Assembly: GCA_946887075.1 (NCBI GenBank)
Contig: CAMPKA010000026.1
Location: forward strand, 1 to 37,465
Length of the DNA stretch: 37,465 nt
Direction of reading: 5' to 3'
Origin: an uncultured Salinimicrobium sp.
Lineage (GTDB): Bacteria > Bacteroidota > Bacteroidia > Flavobacteriales > Flavobacteriaceae
In this document: positions 24,442 through 31,711 of the stretch, piece after piece
Layout: each line of letters opens with the position of its first letter
Numbering within the stretch: the first letter of the stretch is position 1
Made by a program: the position numbers and the translations under genes
Notes under the pieces: model-generated
Told to the model about the DNA's origin: nothing
Seen by the model: only the letters and a program-made list of their open reading frames with translations
Databases searched by the model: none

Positions 24442-24942
24442 ATGAGTACGGAAAATCTGAGTCGGGAGGAAGCCTGGAAAAAACTGAGAGACCTCGTCGA
24501 TGATATCAAAATCGCGATGATGATAACCGGATTTGACAAGGCGCCTGTCCATGCAGTTCCGATGAGAACCAAGAAAGTGGACAAACAGGGAAATATCTGG
24601 TTCCTCAGCCTCCGCAATAGCACGCATGATCTTGACCTGATCAAGAACAAATCGGTACAGCTGCTTTACAGCGATCCTTCTGATATGGAATTCTTAAGCG
24701 TCTACGGGGACGCTGAAGTGACCTCAGACAAGGAGATCATTGAGGAACTTTACAGCAAGATGACCGACAACTGGTTCGATGGACCTGATGACCCAAACAT
24801 CACGGCAATTCGGGTCAGACCAGAGGAAGCATACTATTGGGACACTAAGATGAACAAGTACGTAAGCCTGTTCAAGTTGGGCTTTGGGGCCATGACAGGC
24901 AAGAAGCAAGATCCTGGAGAGAAGGGTAAGCTGAACCTTTAA
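24442..24942 (+). CDS. Pyridoxamine 5'-phosphate oxidase-like general stress protein
   Basis: This 166-residue protein has a split-barrel flavin-binding fold: IKIAMMITGFDKAPVHAVPMRTKKVDKQGNIWFLS (first strands), LDLIKNKSVQLLYSDPS, FLSVYGDAEVTSDKEII and the W(F)DGPDDPNITAIRVRPEEAYYWD segment. This ordering is that of the general stress protein 26 subfamily. Flavin binding is inferred; an oxidase activity is not. It stands alone, with a promoter-like AT-rich run at about 24404-24421. Confidence 0.85.
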   Translation: MSTENLSREEAWKKLRDLVDDIKIAMMITGFDKAPVHAVPMRTKKVDKQGNIWFLSLRNSTHDLDLIKNKSVQLLYSDPSDMEFLSVYGDAEVTSDKEIIEELYSKMTDNWFDGPDDPNITAIRVRPEEAYYWDTKMNKYVSLFKLGFGAMTGKKQDPGEKGKLNL

Positions 24943-25002
24943 TCAGCTTCAGAAAAGGATTTCTGGCCAAAATTGCTAATTTAGCCTTCCAAAACAGTCG
25001 AT

Positions 25003-25896
25003 ATGCAGGCATATATTTTTCCAGGTCAGGGAGCGCAATTCAAAGGAATGGGTATGGATCTTTATGAAAGATCCACCATGGCCAAAGACATGTTTGAGGC
25101 AGCCAATGAAATTTTGGGATTCGAGATCACCAAAATCATGTTTGAAGGTAACAGCGAAGATCTCAAAAGAACAAAGGTAACCCAACCGGCAGTCTTTCTT
25201 CATTCCGTCATCCTCAGCAAGGTTATGGGCGATGCTTTTCGTCCTGACATGGTGGCCGGACATTCCCTGGGGGAATTCTCCGCTCTGGTGGCCAACGGGG
25301 TGCTGGAATTTGAGGATGGGTTAAGGCTGGTTTCGAAAAGGGCCATTGCCATGCAACATGCCTGTGAACTGGAGGAATCCACTATGGCTGCTGTTCTGGG
25401 TCTGGAAGACCATCTGGTCGAGGCGATTTGCGCGGACACCAAGGGTGTCGTTGTGGCTGCGAACTACAACTGTCCTGGCCAGCTCGTGATTTCGGGGGAA
25501 CAGCTTGCGGTTGAAAAGGCATGTGAGGAGCTCAAGGAAAGGGGTGCCAGAAGAGCCGTCATTCTTCCTGTAGGCGGTGCTTTTCATTCCCCGCTGATGG
25601 AACCTGCACGCGAGGAACTCGCTACCGCCATTGAGGAAACCAGATTTGGGACTACGAGTTGTCCGATCTACCAGAACGTAAGCACCTTTGCTGTTACTGA
25701 TCCGTCTGAAATCAGGGAGAACCTGATTTTCCAGCTGACCGCACCGGTAAAATGGACCCAGAGCGTACAGAACATGATCAAGGACGGAGCCAGAAGTTTC
25801 ATAGAGGTAGGACCCGGGAATGTGCTCCAGGGATTGGTCAAGAAGATCGACCGGAATGTAGAAACCAGTTCCGCAAGTCTGGAGGGAGCACGATAA
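25003..25896 (+). CDS. fabD: Malonyl-CoA:ACP transacylase
   Basis: The 297-residue FabD transfers malonyl from CoA to acyl carrier protein, the first step of fatty acid elongation. The nucleophile Ser88 sits in GHSLGEFSALV, the catalytic His195 in GGAFHSPLM, and the N-terminal FPGQGAQFKGMG oxyanion segment is intact. The C-terminal FIEVGPGNVLQGLVKKI is typical. The length is normal (about 300). It stands alone with its own upstream spacer and converges with the amidohydrolase at 25955. Confidence 0.97.
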   Translation: MQAYIFPGQGAQFKGMGMDLYERSTMAKDMFEAANEILGFEITKIMFEGNSEDLKRTKVTQPAVFLHSVILSKVMGDAFRPDMVAGHSLGEFSALVANGVLEFEDGLRLVSKRAIAMQHACELEESTMAAVLGLEDHLVEAICADTKGVVVAANYNCPGQLVISGEQLAVEKACEELKERGARRAVILPVGGAFHSPLMEPAREELATAIEETRFGTTSCPIYQNVSTFAVTDPSEIRENLIFQLTAPVKWTQSVQNMIKDGARSFIEVGPGNVLQGLVKKIDRNVETSSASLEGAR

Positions 25897-25954
25897 AACC
25901 CTCATCTTGTCCACTCAGGAGGCCTTAAAAGATTGCTATCCTTGCTGAAGGCAG

Positions 25955-27235
25955 CTATTGCTTGTACACCTTCCCCTCCTTCATGACAAATATCACCTTC
26001 TGGAGGATGTCGATCTGCTCAAGCGGATTTCCTTTTACCGCAATGATATCAGCATAGAAACCTGGGGCTATCTGACCCAATTCCTTTTCCTTTTCAAGGA
26101 TTTTTGCAGGAGTCAATGTTGCACTTCTGATCGCTTCGATGGCCGGCATTCCTGCTTCTACCATATAGGCAAACTCCCTGGCATTCTCCCCATGTGGAAA
26201 TACCCCGGCGTCGGTTCCAAACGCTATCGGAACCCCTTTTTCATAGGCCTTGGCAAAAGTATTTTGGATCTTCGGCCCTATCTCCAGGGCTTTCGGAACC
26301 ACCACTGCCGGATAGTAATCCGGAATCCTGGCATTTTCACTCACCTCCTTTCCCGCGGTAATGGTCGGGACCAGGTAAGTATTGTGCTGCTTCATCAATT
26401 CCATGGTTTCCTCGCTCATGAGCGTACCATGTTCAATGGTTTTTACGCCTCCCAGGACAGCCCTTTGCATCCCTTCATCCCCATGTGCATGGGCGGCAAC
26501 ATGAAACCCGTAATCCGCCGCCGTTTCGGTTATCGCCTTGATCTCCTCAAGCGTAAACTGGGGGTTGGAGCTGCTTTTGGCAACGCTGAGGACTCCTCCT
26601 GTGGCTGTGATCTTGATCAGATCCCCTCCGTTCTTGTAACGTTGTCTCACGGCCTTTGCAGCCTCATAAGGTCCGTTGACCACTCCCTCCCGGGGGCCCG
26701 GGTCTCCGGCGAGCTCAAGGCTCCTGCCATTCGTTGGATCCGCATGCCCTCCTGTGGTGGCCAGGGATTTTCCGGAAGTAAAGATCCTTGGACCAGGTAT
26801 TTTCCCCGCATTGATGGCGTTTCTCAAGGAAATATTCACTCCTGTGCCTCCCAGATCCCTCACCGTGGTGAATCCCGCTTTAAGGGTTGTATCTGCAAAT
26901 CCAACTGCCCCAAAGGCATAATCAGCAGGATTCAAAGTAAACTCCTCGAGGTAGGCATTAGGATGGGTTTCGCTCTCTAAATGGACATGCATGTCAATCA
27001 GTCCCGGCAGCACCGTCATCTCCCGAAGGTTCAGAACCCGGTCCTGGGGTCCCTCAGGTGTAACAAAACCTTCGACTACTTTTTCAACGCGGCCATCGGA
27101 GATAATAATGGTCCTTTCCTGCAGCATTTTACCAGACTTCACATCCAGAAGATTTCCACTGTGGATATAGGTTTTCTGTGCAGCTGTAGCAGAACTGATC
27201 AGCACAGTGATCAGCAGGATGATGATATTTCTCAT
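25955..27235 (-). CDS. Exported amidohydrolase (imidazolonepropionase/Xaa-Pro dipeptidase-like)
   Basis: The 426-residue protein has a signal peptide (1-19, SSATAAQ) and an amidohydrolase barrel. Metal ligands are visible: His83 and His85 in LIDMHVHLES, a carboxylated-lysine candidate in LIKITATGG, His in FHVAAHAHGD, His in TIEHGT, and Asp in FGTDAGVFPHGEN. The C-terminal small beta-domain is present (LGQIAPGFYADIIAVKGNPL). The family includes periplasmic dipeptidases acting on Xaa-Pro or Xaa-Arg substrates. It is smaller than the PD40-fused protein at 3890 and not its close copy. Its stop lies 58 bp from the converging fabD. Confidence 0.9.
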   Translation of the reverse strand: MRNIIILLITVLISSATAAQKTYIHSGNLLDVKSGKMLQERTIIISDGRVEKVVEGFVTPEGPQDRVLNLREMTVLPGLIDMHVHLESETHPNAYLEEFTLNPADYAFGAVGFADTTLKAGFTTVRDLGGTGVNISLRNAINAGKIPGPRIFTSGKSLATTGGHADPTNGRSLELAGDPGPREGVVNGPYEAAKAVRQRYKNGGDLIKITATGGVLSVAKSSSNPQFTLEEIKAITETAADYGFHVAAHAHGDEGMQRAVLGGVKTIEHGTLMSEETMELMKQHNTYLVPTITAGKEVSENARIPDYYPAVVVPKALEIGPKIQNTFAKAYEKGVPIAFGTDAGVFPHGENAREFAYMVEAGMPAIEAIRSATLTPAKILEKEKELGQIAPGFYADIIAVKGNPLEQIDILQKVIFVMKEGKVYKQ

Positions 27236-27242
27236 GATCAGG

Positions 27243-28376
27243 CTATGAATTTAAAAATGCTATAACGGTCCTGGTAATATAGGAAATTTGTTCATCATCG
27301 AGTTCCGTATGCATCGGGAGAGAGATCACTTCCCTGACCAGCCGATTGGTGACCTCAAAATCGCTTTCGTGGAACCTGTTGTCGTGGTACGCTTTCTGTT
27401 GATGGAGCGGAATCGGATAGTAGATTCCGCAGGGAATTCCATTTTCGTTGAGGTGCGTCACAAGCTCATCTCGTCTGCCGTTGGTGATCCTTAGCGTATA
27501 CTGATGGAAAACATGGGAGTCAGCTGGTCCCTGTGTTACGGGAATAATGATGTTCCCCTGGTCTTTGAAAGCCTCGTTGTATTTTTCTGCTGCCTGTCGC
27601 CGGGCCAGGTTGTACTGGTCCAGTCGCGGAAGCTTGGCCCTCAATACTGCCGCCTGCAAACTATCCAGCCGGGAATTCACCCCTACCACGTCATGATGGT
27701 AGCGTTTATACATACCGTGATTGACGATTCCCCTAAGTTTATATGCCAGGTCATCATCGTGGGTAAAGATAGCCCCACCGTCCCCATAGCACCCGAGGTT
27801 CTTAGAGGGGAAAAAAGAGGTGGACGCGACATGACCTATGGTTCCGGCGCGGCGGGAGCTTCCGTCGCTGTAGTGGTAGTTTGCACCGATAGCCTGAGCA
27901 TTATCCTCTATGACATACAACCCGTGTTTCTCTGCAATCTGCATGATCTGCTCCATATTTGCAGGTTGTCCGAAGAGGTGAACAGGCACTATTGCCTTGG
28001 TACGACTCGTTATTGCCTTTTCGATCGCGGCCGGATCAATGTTAAAGGTATCAGGCTCCACATCCACCAGGACCGGTGTGAGCTGCAAAAGCGCAATGAC
28101 CTCCACGGTGGCAGCAAAAGTAAAATCAGCGGTGATGACCTCATCCCCGGGTTTTAAATCAAGAGCCATCATCGCGATCTGGAGCGCATCAGTCCCATTA
28201 GCACATGGGATCACGTTGCCTATTTCGAGGTACTCCTCCAGCTCAGTCTGGAAAGTTTGAACTTCAGGACCATTAATAAAGGTGGCATCTTCCATAACTT
28301 GAAACACCGAAGTATGGACCTCTTCCTTGATCTTTTCGTATTGACCCTGCAGGTCCACCATTTGAATTTTTTTCAT
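27243..28376 (-). CDS. DegT/DnrJ/EryC1/StrS sugar aminotransferase
   Basis: This 377-residue PLP enzyme likely transfers an amino group to a nucleotide-linked keto-sugar. The PLP lysine is Lys192 in SFFPSKNLGCYGDGGA, Asp158 is in VIEDNAQAIGA, and the N-terminal MVDLQGQYEKIKEEV and CANGTDALQIAM segments are typical. The ATG at 28376 is chosen, as upstream in-frame codons add an unrelated hydrophobic stretch. It is divergent from waaA, which suggests a cell-envelope (LPS or surface polysaccharide) role. It starts 7 bp after the amidohydrolase coding end on the same strand, with that gene downstream, so they may share a transcript. Confidence 0.92.
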   Translation of the reverse strand: MKKIQMVDLQGQYEKIKEEVHTSVFQVMEDATFINGPEVQTFQTELEEYLEIGNVIPCANGTDALQIAMMALDLKPGDEVITADFTFAATVEVIALLQLTPVLVDVEPDTFNIDPAAIEKAITSRTKAIVPVHLFGQPANMEQIMQIAEKHGLYVIEDNAQAIGANYHYSDGSSRRAGTIGHVASTSFFPSKNLGCYGDGGAIFTHDDDLAYKLRGIVNHGMYKRYHHDVVGVNSRLDSLQAAVLRAKLPRLDQYNLARRQAAEKYNEAFKDQGNIIIPVTQGPADSHVFHQYTLRITNGRRDELVTHLNENGIPCGIYYPIPLHQQKAYHDNRFHESDFEVTNRLVREVISLPMHTELDDEQISYITRTVIAFLNS

Positions 28377-28553
28377 CTTGATAAATGTCTGTCGCGAAAT
28401 TACGGAAAATGACAAAGAAAGCAGAACGAATGAGGCCGGCTTCCCATAAAGAAAAAGTCCAGCAGCACAAGCCGATGTAGGCCGCCTTATCACATGGGAC
28501 GGTTTTCCTCAAATCCGGACCTTTTTTGGTACTTTAGCGGCCAAAGCCAAACC

Positions 28554-29795
28554 GTGTTCGGATTCTACAGTTCATTAATGATCGCCGCCGAAAAACTGCT
28601 TCCCCTGGGCGCTCTGGCCGGTGCCAAAACAAAGCGATTTGTTGCGGGAAGAAAAGAGTGGCTTCCCCGGCTCCAGGCCAGTATTGGTTCGGGAGACCGG
28701 AATATCTGGTTTCACTGCGCATCCCTTGGGGAATATGAACAGGCGGTTCCAGTAATCCGGGAGTGCAGAAGGATCTTTCCTCAGCACCGAATTCTACTGA
28801 CCTTCTTTTCTCCGTCCGGGATGGAGGTTAAAAAAAACTCCTCCCTTGCCGATGTCACCAGCTATCTTCCCCTGGACACTAAAAAAAATGCCGGAAAGTT
28901 TTTAGATCTTGTCAAACCGGAAGTGGCCATCTTCATCAAATATGAGTTCTGGCCCAACTTCCTTAGGGAACTACAAAGACGGGAAATACCAACCGTGCTG
29001 GTTTCCGGAGTCTTTCGGGAGAACCAGCTATTCTTCAAGCCGTATGGACGATGGCTTCTTAAGGCCCTTCAGGCCTTTGATCACTTTTTTGTCCAGGATC
29101 AACAGTCAGAAAAACTCTTGAACAGGGAAGGTTTCAACAATGTGACCCGGAGCGGAGATACCAGATTTGATCGGGTAGCTGATCAGCTCCTTCAGGACAA
29201 TCAGCTCCATTTTATCCAGGGCTTTAAGCGAGAAAGCACCTGTATCGTAGCCGGAAGTACCTGGAGTGAAGATGAACAAATTCTCCTTCCTTTCATCAAT
29301 ACAGGGGCCGAATCCGTGAAGTTCATCATAGCCCCTCACGTTATTGACGGGGAGCGGATGGAGAAATTAATGGAGCGGATACAGGTGCCCGCCATCCGTT
29401 ATTCCAAAAAGGAAGGCAAATCCCTGGAACAGTATAATGTCCTGATCCTGGATACCATCGGAATGCTCTCCAGAGCGTATCACTACGGAGAGATCGCATA
29501 TGTCGGAGGGGCTGCCGGGAAAACGGGCCTGCACAATATTCTGGAACCGGCTACCTTCGGACTTCCGGTAATCACCGGGGAGCATATCGAAAAATTTCCT
29601 GAGGCCAGTGCCTTAATGGAGTCGGGAGGACTTGTTACAGTTACGAATTCCCAGGCGTTTCAGGTGATAGCGAAAAAACTGCTTGACGATCCGGATTACC
29701 GGAAGCAAATGGGTCAGAACTCCCTGAAATTTATTCAGGCCAACACCGGGGCTTCAGCCCTGATCTCAGATTATCTTAAAAGCCTCATCCAATAG
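28554..29795 (+). CDS. waaA: 3-deoxy-D-manno-octulosonic acid (Kdo) transferase
   Basis: WaaA adds Kdo from CMP-Kdo to lipid A precursor at the inner membrane. The 413-residue form from GTG 28554 starts MFGFYSSLMIAAEKLLP, an N-terminal membrane anchor typical of the family; a 433-residue form from ATG 28494 is possible but adds residues unlike WaaA. The catalytic Glu60 is in HCASLGEYEQ, and FIKYEFWPNFL, a GDTRFDRV segment and the C-terminal VGGAAGKTGLHNILEPATFGLPVI nucleotide-sugar motif follow. It is divergent from the sugar aminotransferase gene. Confidence 0.94.
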   Translation: MFGFYSSLMIAAEKLLPLGALAGAKTKRFVAGRKEWLPRLQASIGSGDRNIWFHCASLGEYEQAVPVIRECRRIFPQHRILLTFFSPSGMEVKKNSSLADVTSYLPLDTKKNAGKFLDLVKPEVAIFIKYEFWPNFLRELQRREIPTVLVSGVFRENQLFFKPYGRWLLKALQAFDHFFVQDQQSEKLLNREGFNNVTRSGDTRFDRVADQLLQDNQLHFIQGFKRESTCIVAGSTWSEDEQILLPFINTGAESVKFIIAPHVIDGERMEKLMERIQVPAIRYSKKEGKSLEQYNVLILDTIGMLSRAYHYGEIAYVGGAAGKTGLHNILEPATFGLPVITGEHIEKFPEASALMESGGLVTVTNSQAFQVIAKKLLDDPDYRKQMGQNSLKFIQANTGASALISDYLKSLIQ

Positions 29796-29832
29796 AACTT
29801 CCGCAGTTTCATGGAGTTTATTCAAAGACTTC

Positions 29833-29862
29833 TTTGGATATTTAAAAAATAGTTTAAATTTG
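29833..29862 (+). promoter_or_regulatory. Strong Bacteroidetes-type promoter for the acidic lipoprotein genes
   Basis: TTTG (29833-29836), an 18-nt spacer and TAAATTTG (29855-29862) match both consensus elements with ideal spacing. Transcription would start near 29868, about 19 nt before the ATG at 29887. It is the best promoter in the window. Confidence 0.75.
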
Positions 29863-29886
29863 TCTTAACTAATTAAACATACTAAC

Positions 29887-30126
29887 ATGAAAAAATTATT
29901 CTTAGGCTTACTTGTAGCTGCATTCACATTGACAACTTATTCTTGTAGAGAAACTACTGAAGAAAATGTGGAAGCTGAATTTGAAGAAGTAGAAACCGGA
30001 GTTGAAGACGCAGGTGAAGAAATTGAAGCTGGTCTTGAAGAAACCGGTGAAGAAATAGATCAGGCTGCCGACGAAGTCGATGCAGAGATCGACGAAGAGG
30101 TCGTAGATGACGAAACCGTAGAGTAG
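29887..30126 (+). CDS. Small acidic lipoprotein, copy 1
   Basis: This 79-residue product has a lipoprotein-type signal ending in TTYSC (Cys20), and a mature part of about 60 residues made almost wholly of Glu, Asp, Ala, Val, Gly and Thr (EEIEAGLEETGEEIDQAADEVDAEIDEE). The spacing of hydrophobic residues (every 3-4) suggests an amphipathic helix with a highly negative face. Proteins of this kind are common in flavobacteria but have no assigned role. The gene has a strong promoter and its own terminator, suggesting high expression. The next gene is a paralog. Confidence 0.85.
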   Translation: MKKLFLGLLVAAFTLTTYSCRETTEENVEAEFEEVETGVEDAGEEIEAGLEETGEEIDQAADEVDAEIDEEVVDDETVE

Positions 30127-30145
30127 TCATCTCCTTACCGCTTTT

Positions 30146-30172
30146 AGCCATAAGCCGCGCTTATGGCTTTTT
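30146..30172 (+). terminator. Terminator after lipoprotein copy 1
   Basis: A 10-bp perfect stem (30146-30155 with 30159-30168) with a CGC loop is followed by five T (30168-30172). It lies between the two paralogs, so copy 2 depends on read-through or its own promoter. Confidence 0.88.
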
Positions 30173-30197
30173 GTGTTTTAACCCTAAAAAAAAGACG

Positions 30198-30440
30198 ATG
30201 AAAAAGTTTGTTTTAAGTCTTGCCGTAATGGCCCTTGCACTTTCAACCTATTCCTGCAGGGAAACTACTCAGGAGAAATCCGAAGAAGCTCTGGAAGCAA
30301 TAGGCGAAGACATCGAAGCTGGAGCTGAAGAAGCCGCTGAGGAAGTCGAACAAGGAGCAGAAAAAGTTGAACGGGAGATTGACGAGGAGATCCACGAGGA
30401 TGACCACGTCGAGCAGGAACCCGTAGATGAAAATCTCTAA
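30198..30440 (+). CDS. Small acidic lipoprotein, copy 2
   Basis: This 80-residue paralog of copy 1 has the same signal architecture, again ending STYSC at Cys20 followed by R-E-T-T. The mature part is acidic and predicted helical (EALEAIGEDIEAGAEEAAEEVEQGAEKVEREIDEEI) with more Lys, Arg and His than copy 1. The conserved Tyr just before Ser-Cys departs from the textbook lipobox but is shared by both copies. ATG 30198 is chosen; an upstream in-frame start lies in the terminator of copy 1. A terminator follows at 30461-30486. Confidence 0.83.
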   Translation: MKKFVLSLAVMALALSTYSCRETTQEKSEEALEAIGEDIEAGAEEAAEEVEQGAEKVEREIDEEIHEDDHVEQEPVDENL

Positions 30441-30460
30441 AAGATCAGTAATTCTATGAT

Positions 30461-30489
30461 AAAAGCTGCCCCGAAGGGCAGCTTTTGTT
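30461..30489 (+). terminator. Terminator after lipoprotein copy 2
   Basis: An 11-bp perfect stem (30461-30471 with 30476-30486) with CGAA loop, flanked by A4 and T4. It ends 46 nt after the stop codon of copy 2 and precedes the beta-barrel gene. Confidence 0.88.
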
Positions 30490-30620
30490 GTTTTAGATTT
30501 CGCTTTTTTCAGGCTTTTCAAATATTTTTTGGTTTCTTAACGTTATAACTTTATAAATTAGTTGGAGGGATTCTCGAAATTCTTCTTTATTTGTACCAGT
30601 ATTCAAGACAACCAGATCTT

Positions 30621-31295
30621 ATGAAAAAAATCCTTACCGGAGTTCTGTTCTTGCTGAGCTTCGTTACTACTACCTACTCTCAAGAGTTTAGTTATGGACT
30701 TAAAGGCGGTATCAATTATTCTATGGGCGGCCAGATCACCGGGGAAAATTCCGGGGCAGGCTATTGGGATGAGACTCTGGAGGGTACCCCGGCAATAGGA
30801 TACCACGGAGGTGCTTTCGTTCAGGTTAACTTCGGCAGATTCTTCATTCGACCCGAAGTAGAATATGTTTCCCTTGAACTGGATTTCGAATTCCCGAAAA
30901 AGACCTCGACCTACTCCGTTCAGAAATTCAATGTCCCCCTCATGGTAGGGTTCAATATCTGGGGTCCAATGGATATCTATGCAGGACCTGCCTATTCCAA
31001 TATTTTAGAATCTTCCCTGATGGGCAATGAGTCGGATGACCCCATTGTTGCTCAAAATACCCCGATCAATGCTCAGGCAGGAGCTAAGTTCGAATTCGGA
31101 CGCTTTGGGATCGATCTGCGCTACGAACACTCCCTATCTACCGCTGAGGTACAGAACATCGATATCATCAATGATGAATACGGGGTAAACCGGGCTTATT
31201 TTGAAGATTCCCGTATAAACCAATTCATCGTAAGCGTGATCTTTAAGCTTGGAGGTCCCGGCCTCAATGAGGGCCGCCGCAGGGCTTGTTACTAA
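30621..31295 (+). CDS. PorT-like outer-membrane beta-barrel protein
   Basis: The 224-residue protein has a signal peptide (1-20, TTYSQE) and alternating-hydrophobicity strands of an eight-stranded barrel: FSYGLKGGINYS, GYHGGAFVQVNFGRFFIRPEVEYV, YSVQKFNVPLMVGFNI, MDIYAGPAYSNIL, INAQAGAKFEFGRFGIDLRYEHSL, and RINQFIVSVIFKLGG. This is the OMP_b-brl_2 (PorT-type) layout found all over Bacteroidetes. The role is unknown. An unusual basic tail follows the last strand (NEGRRRACY), so the final aromatic membrane residue is not terminal. ATG 30621 is the start, as it begins the signal peptide MKKILTG. Confidence 0.88.
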   Translation: MKKILTGVLFLLSFVTTTYSQEFSYGLKGGINYSMGGQITGENSGAGYWDETLEGTPAIGYHGGAFVQVNFGRFFIRPEVEYVSLELDFEFPKKTSTYSVQKFNVPLMVGFNIWGPMDIYAGPAYSNILESSLMGNESDDPIVAQNTPINAQAGAKFEFGRFGIDLRYEHSLSTAEVQNIDIINDEYGVNRAYFEDSRINQFIVSVIFKLGGPGLNEGRRRACY

Positions 31296-31324
31296 ACCTG
31301 CATAACTAAGCCATCTGAGAAGCT

Positions 31325-31702
31325 TCAGGATCGCCTGTCGTTCAGGACCTTCTCGATCCTTTCGGTAAGCTCATCCATCTCAAAGGGTTTTGCTATAAAG
31401 TCGTCAGCCCCGGCTGCACGACATTTCTTTCCGGCATCGTGAAGTGCCGACATCATCAGTATCGGCGTATTGGCAAATTCCTCATTGGCTCTTAACCTCG
31501 CGCACACATCTGTGCCGTGGACACCGGAGATCAACATATCCAGGATCACGATATCGATTTCCTCTTCCCTGATGAAATCCTCCGTCTTATCCGGTAATTC
31601 AGATACCTTCACATTATAATCGTAGAACTCGAGAAGCGTTTTCAGCATCTCCCCTATCCCTGAGTCGTCATCGACGACCAAAACATTTGCTTTACTTTTC
31701 AT
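31325..31702 (-). CDS. Single-domain response regulator
   Basis: The 125-residue CheY-like receiver has acidic residues Asp11-13 (VVDDD), the phosphoacceptor Asp55 in IVILDMLISG, Ser85 in LMMSAL, and Lys105 in IAKPF. There is no output domain, so it acts through protein contacts or as a phosphate shuttle. It lies 9 bp downstream of the multi-PAS kinase on the same strand and is almost certainly its partner. Confidence 0.95.
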   Translation of the reverse strand: MKSKANVLVVDDDSGIGEMLKTLLEFYDYNVKVSELPDKTEDFIREEEIDIVILDMLISGVHGTDVCARLRANEEFANTPILMMSALHDAGKKCRAAGADDFIAKPFEMDELTERIEKVLNDRRS

Positions 31703-31711
31703 ATTAATTCT

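Noticed and set aside
25958..26980. 340-codon open frame on the plus strand
   Set aside because: It is antisense to the exported amidohydrolase, whose motifs and signal peptide are clear.
28494..28553. Longer waaA form starting at ATG 28494
   Set aside because: The extra 20 residues are unlike WaaA N-termini, whereas GTG 28554 gives the expected membrane-anchor start; kept only as an alternative.
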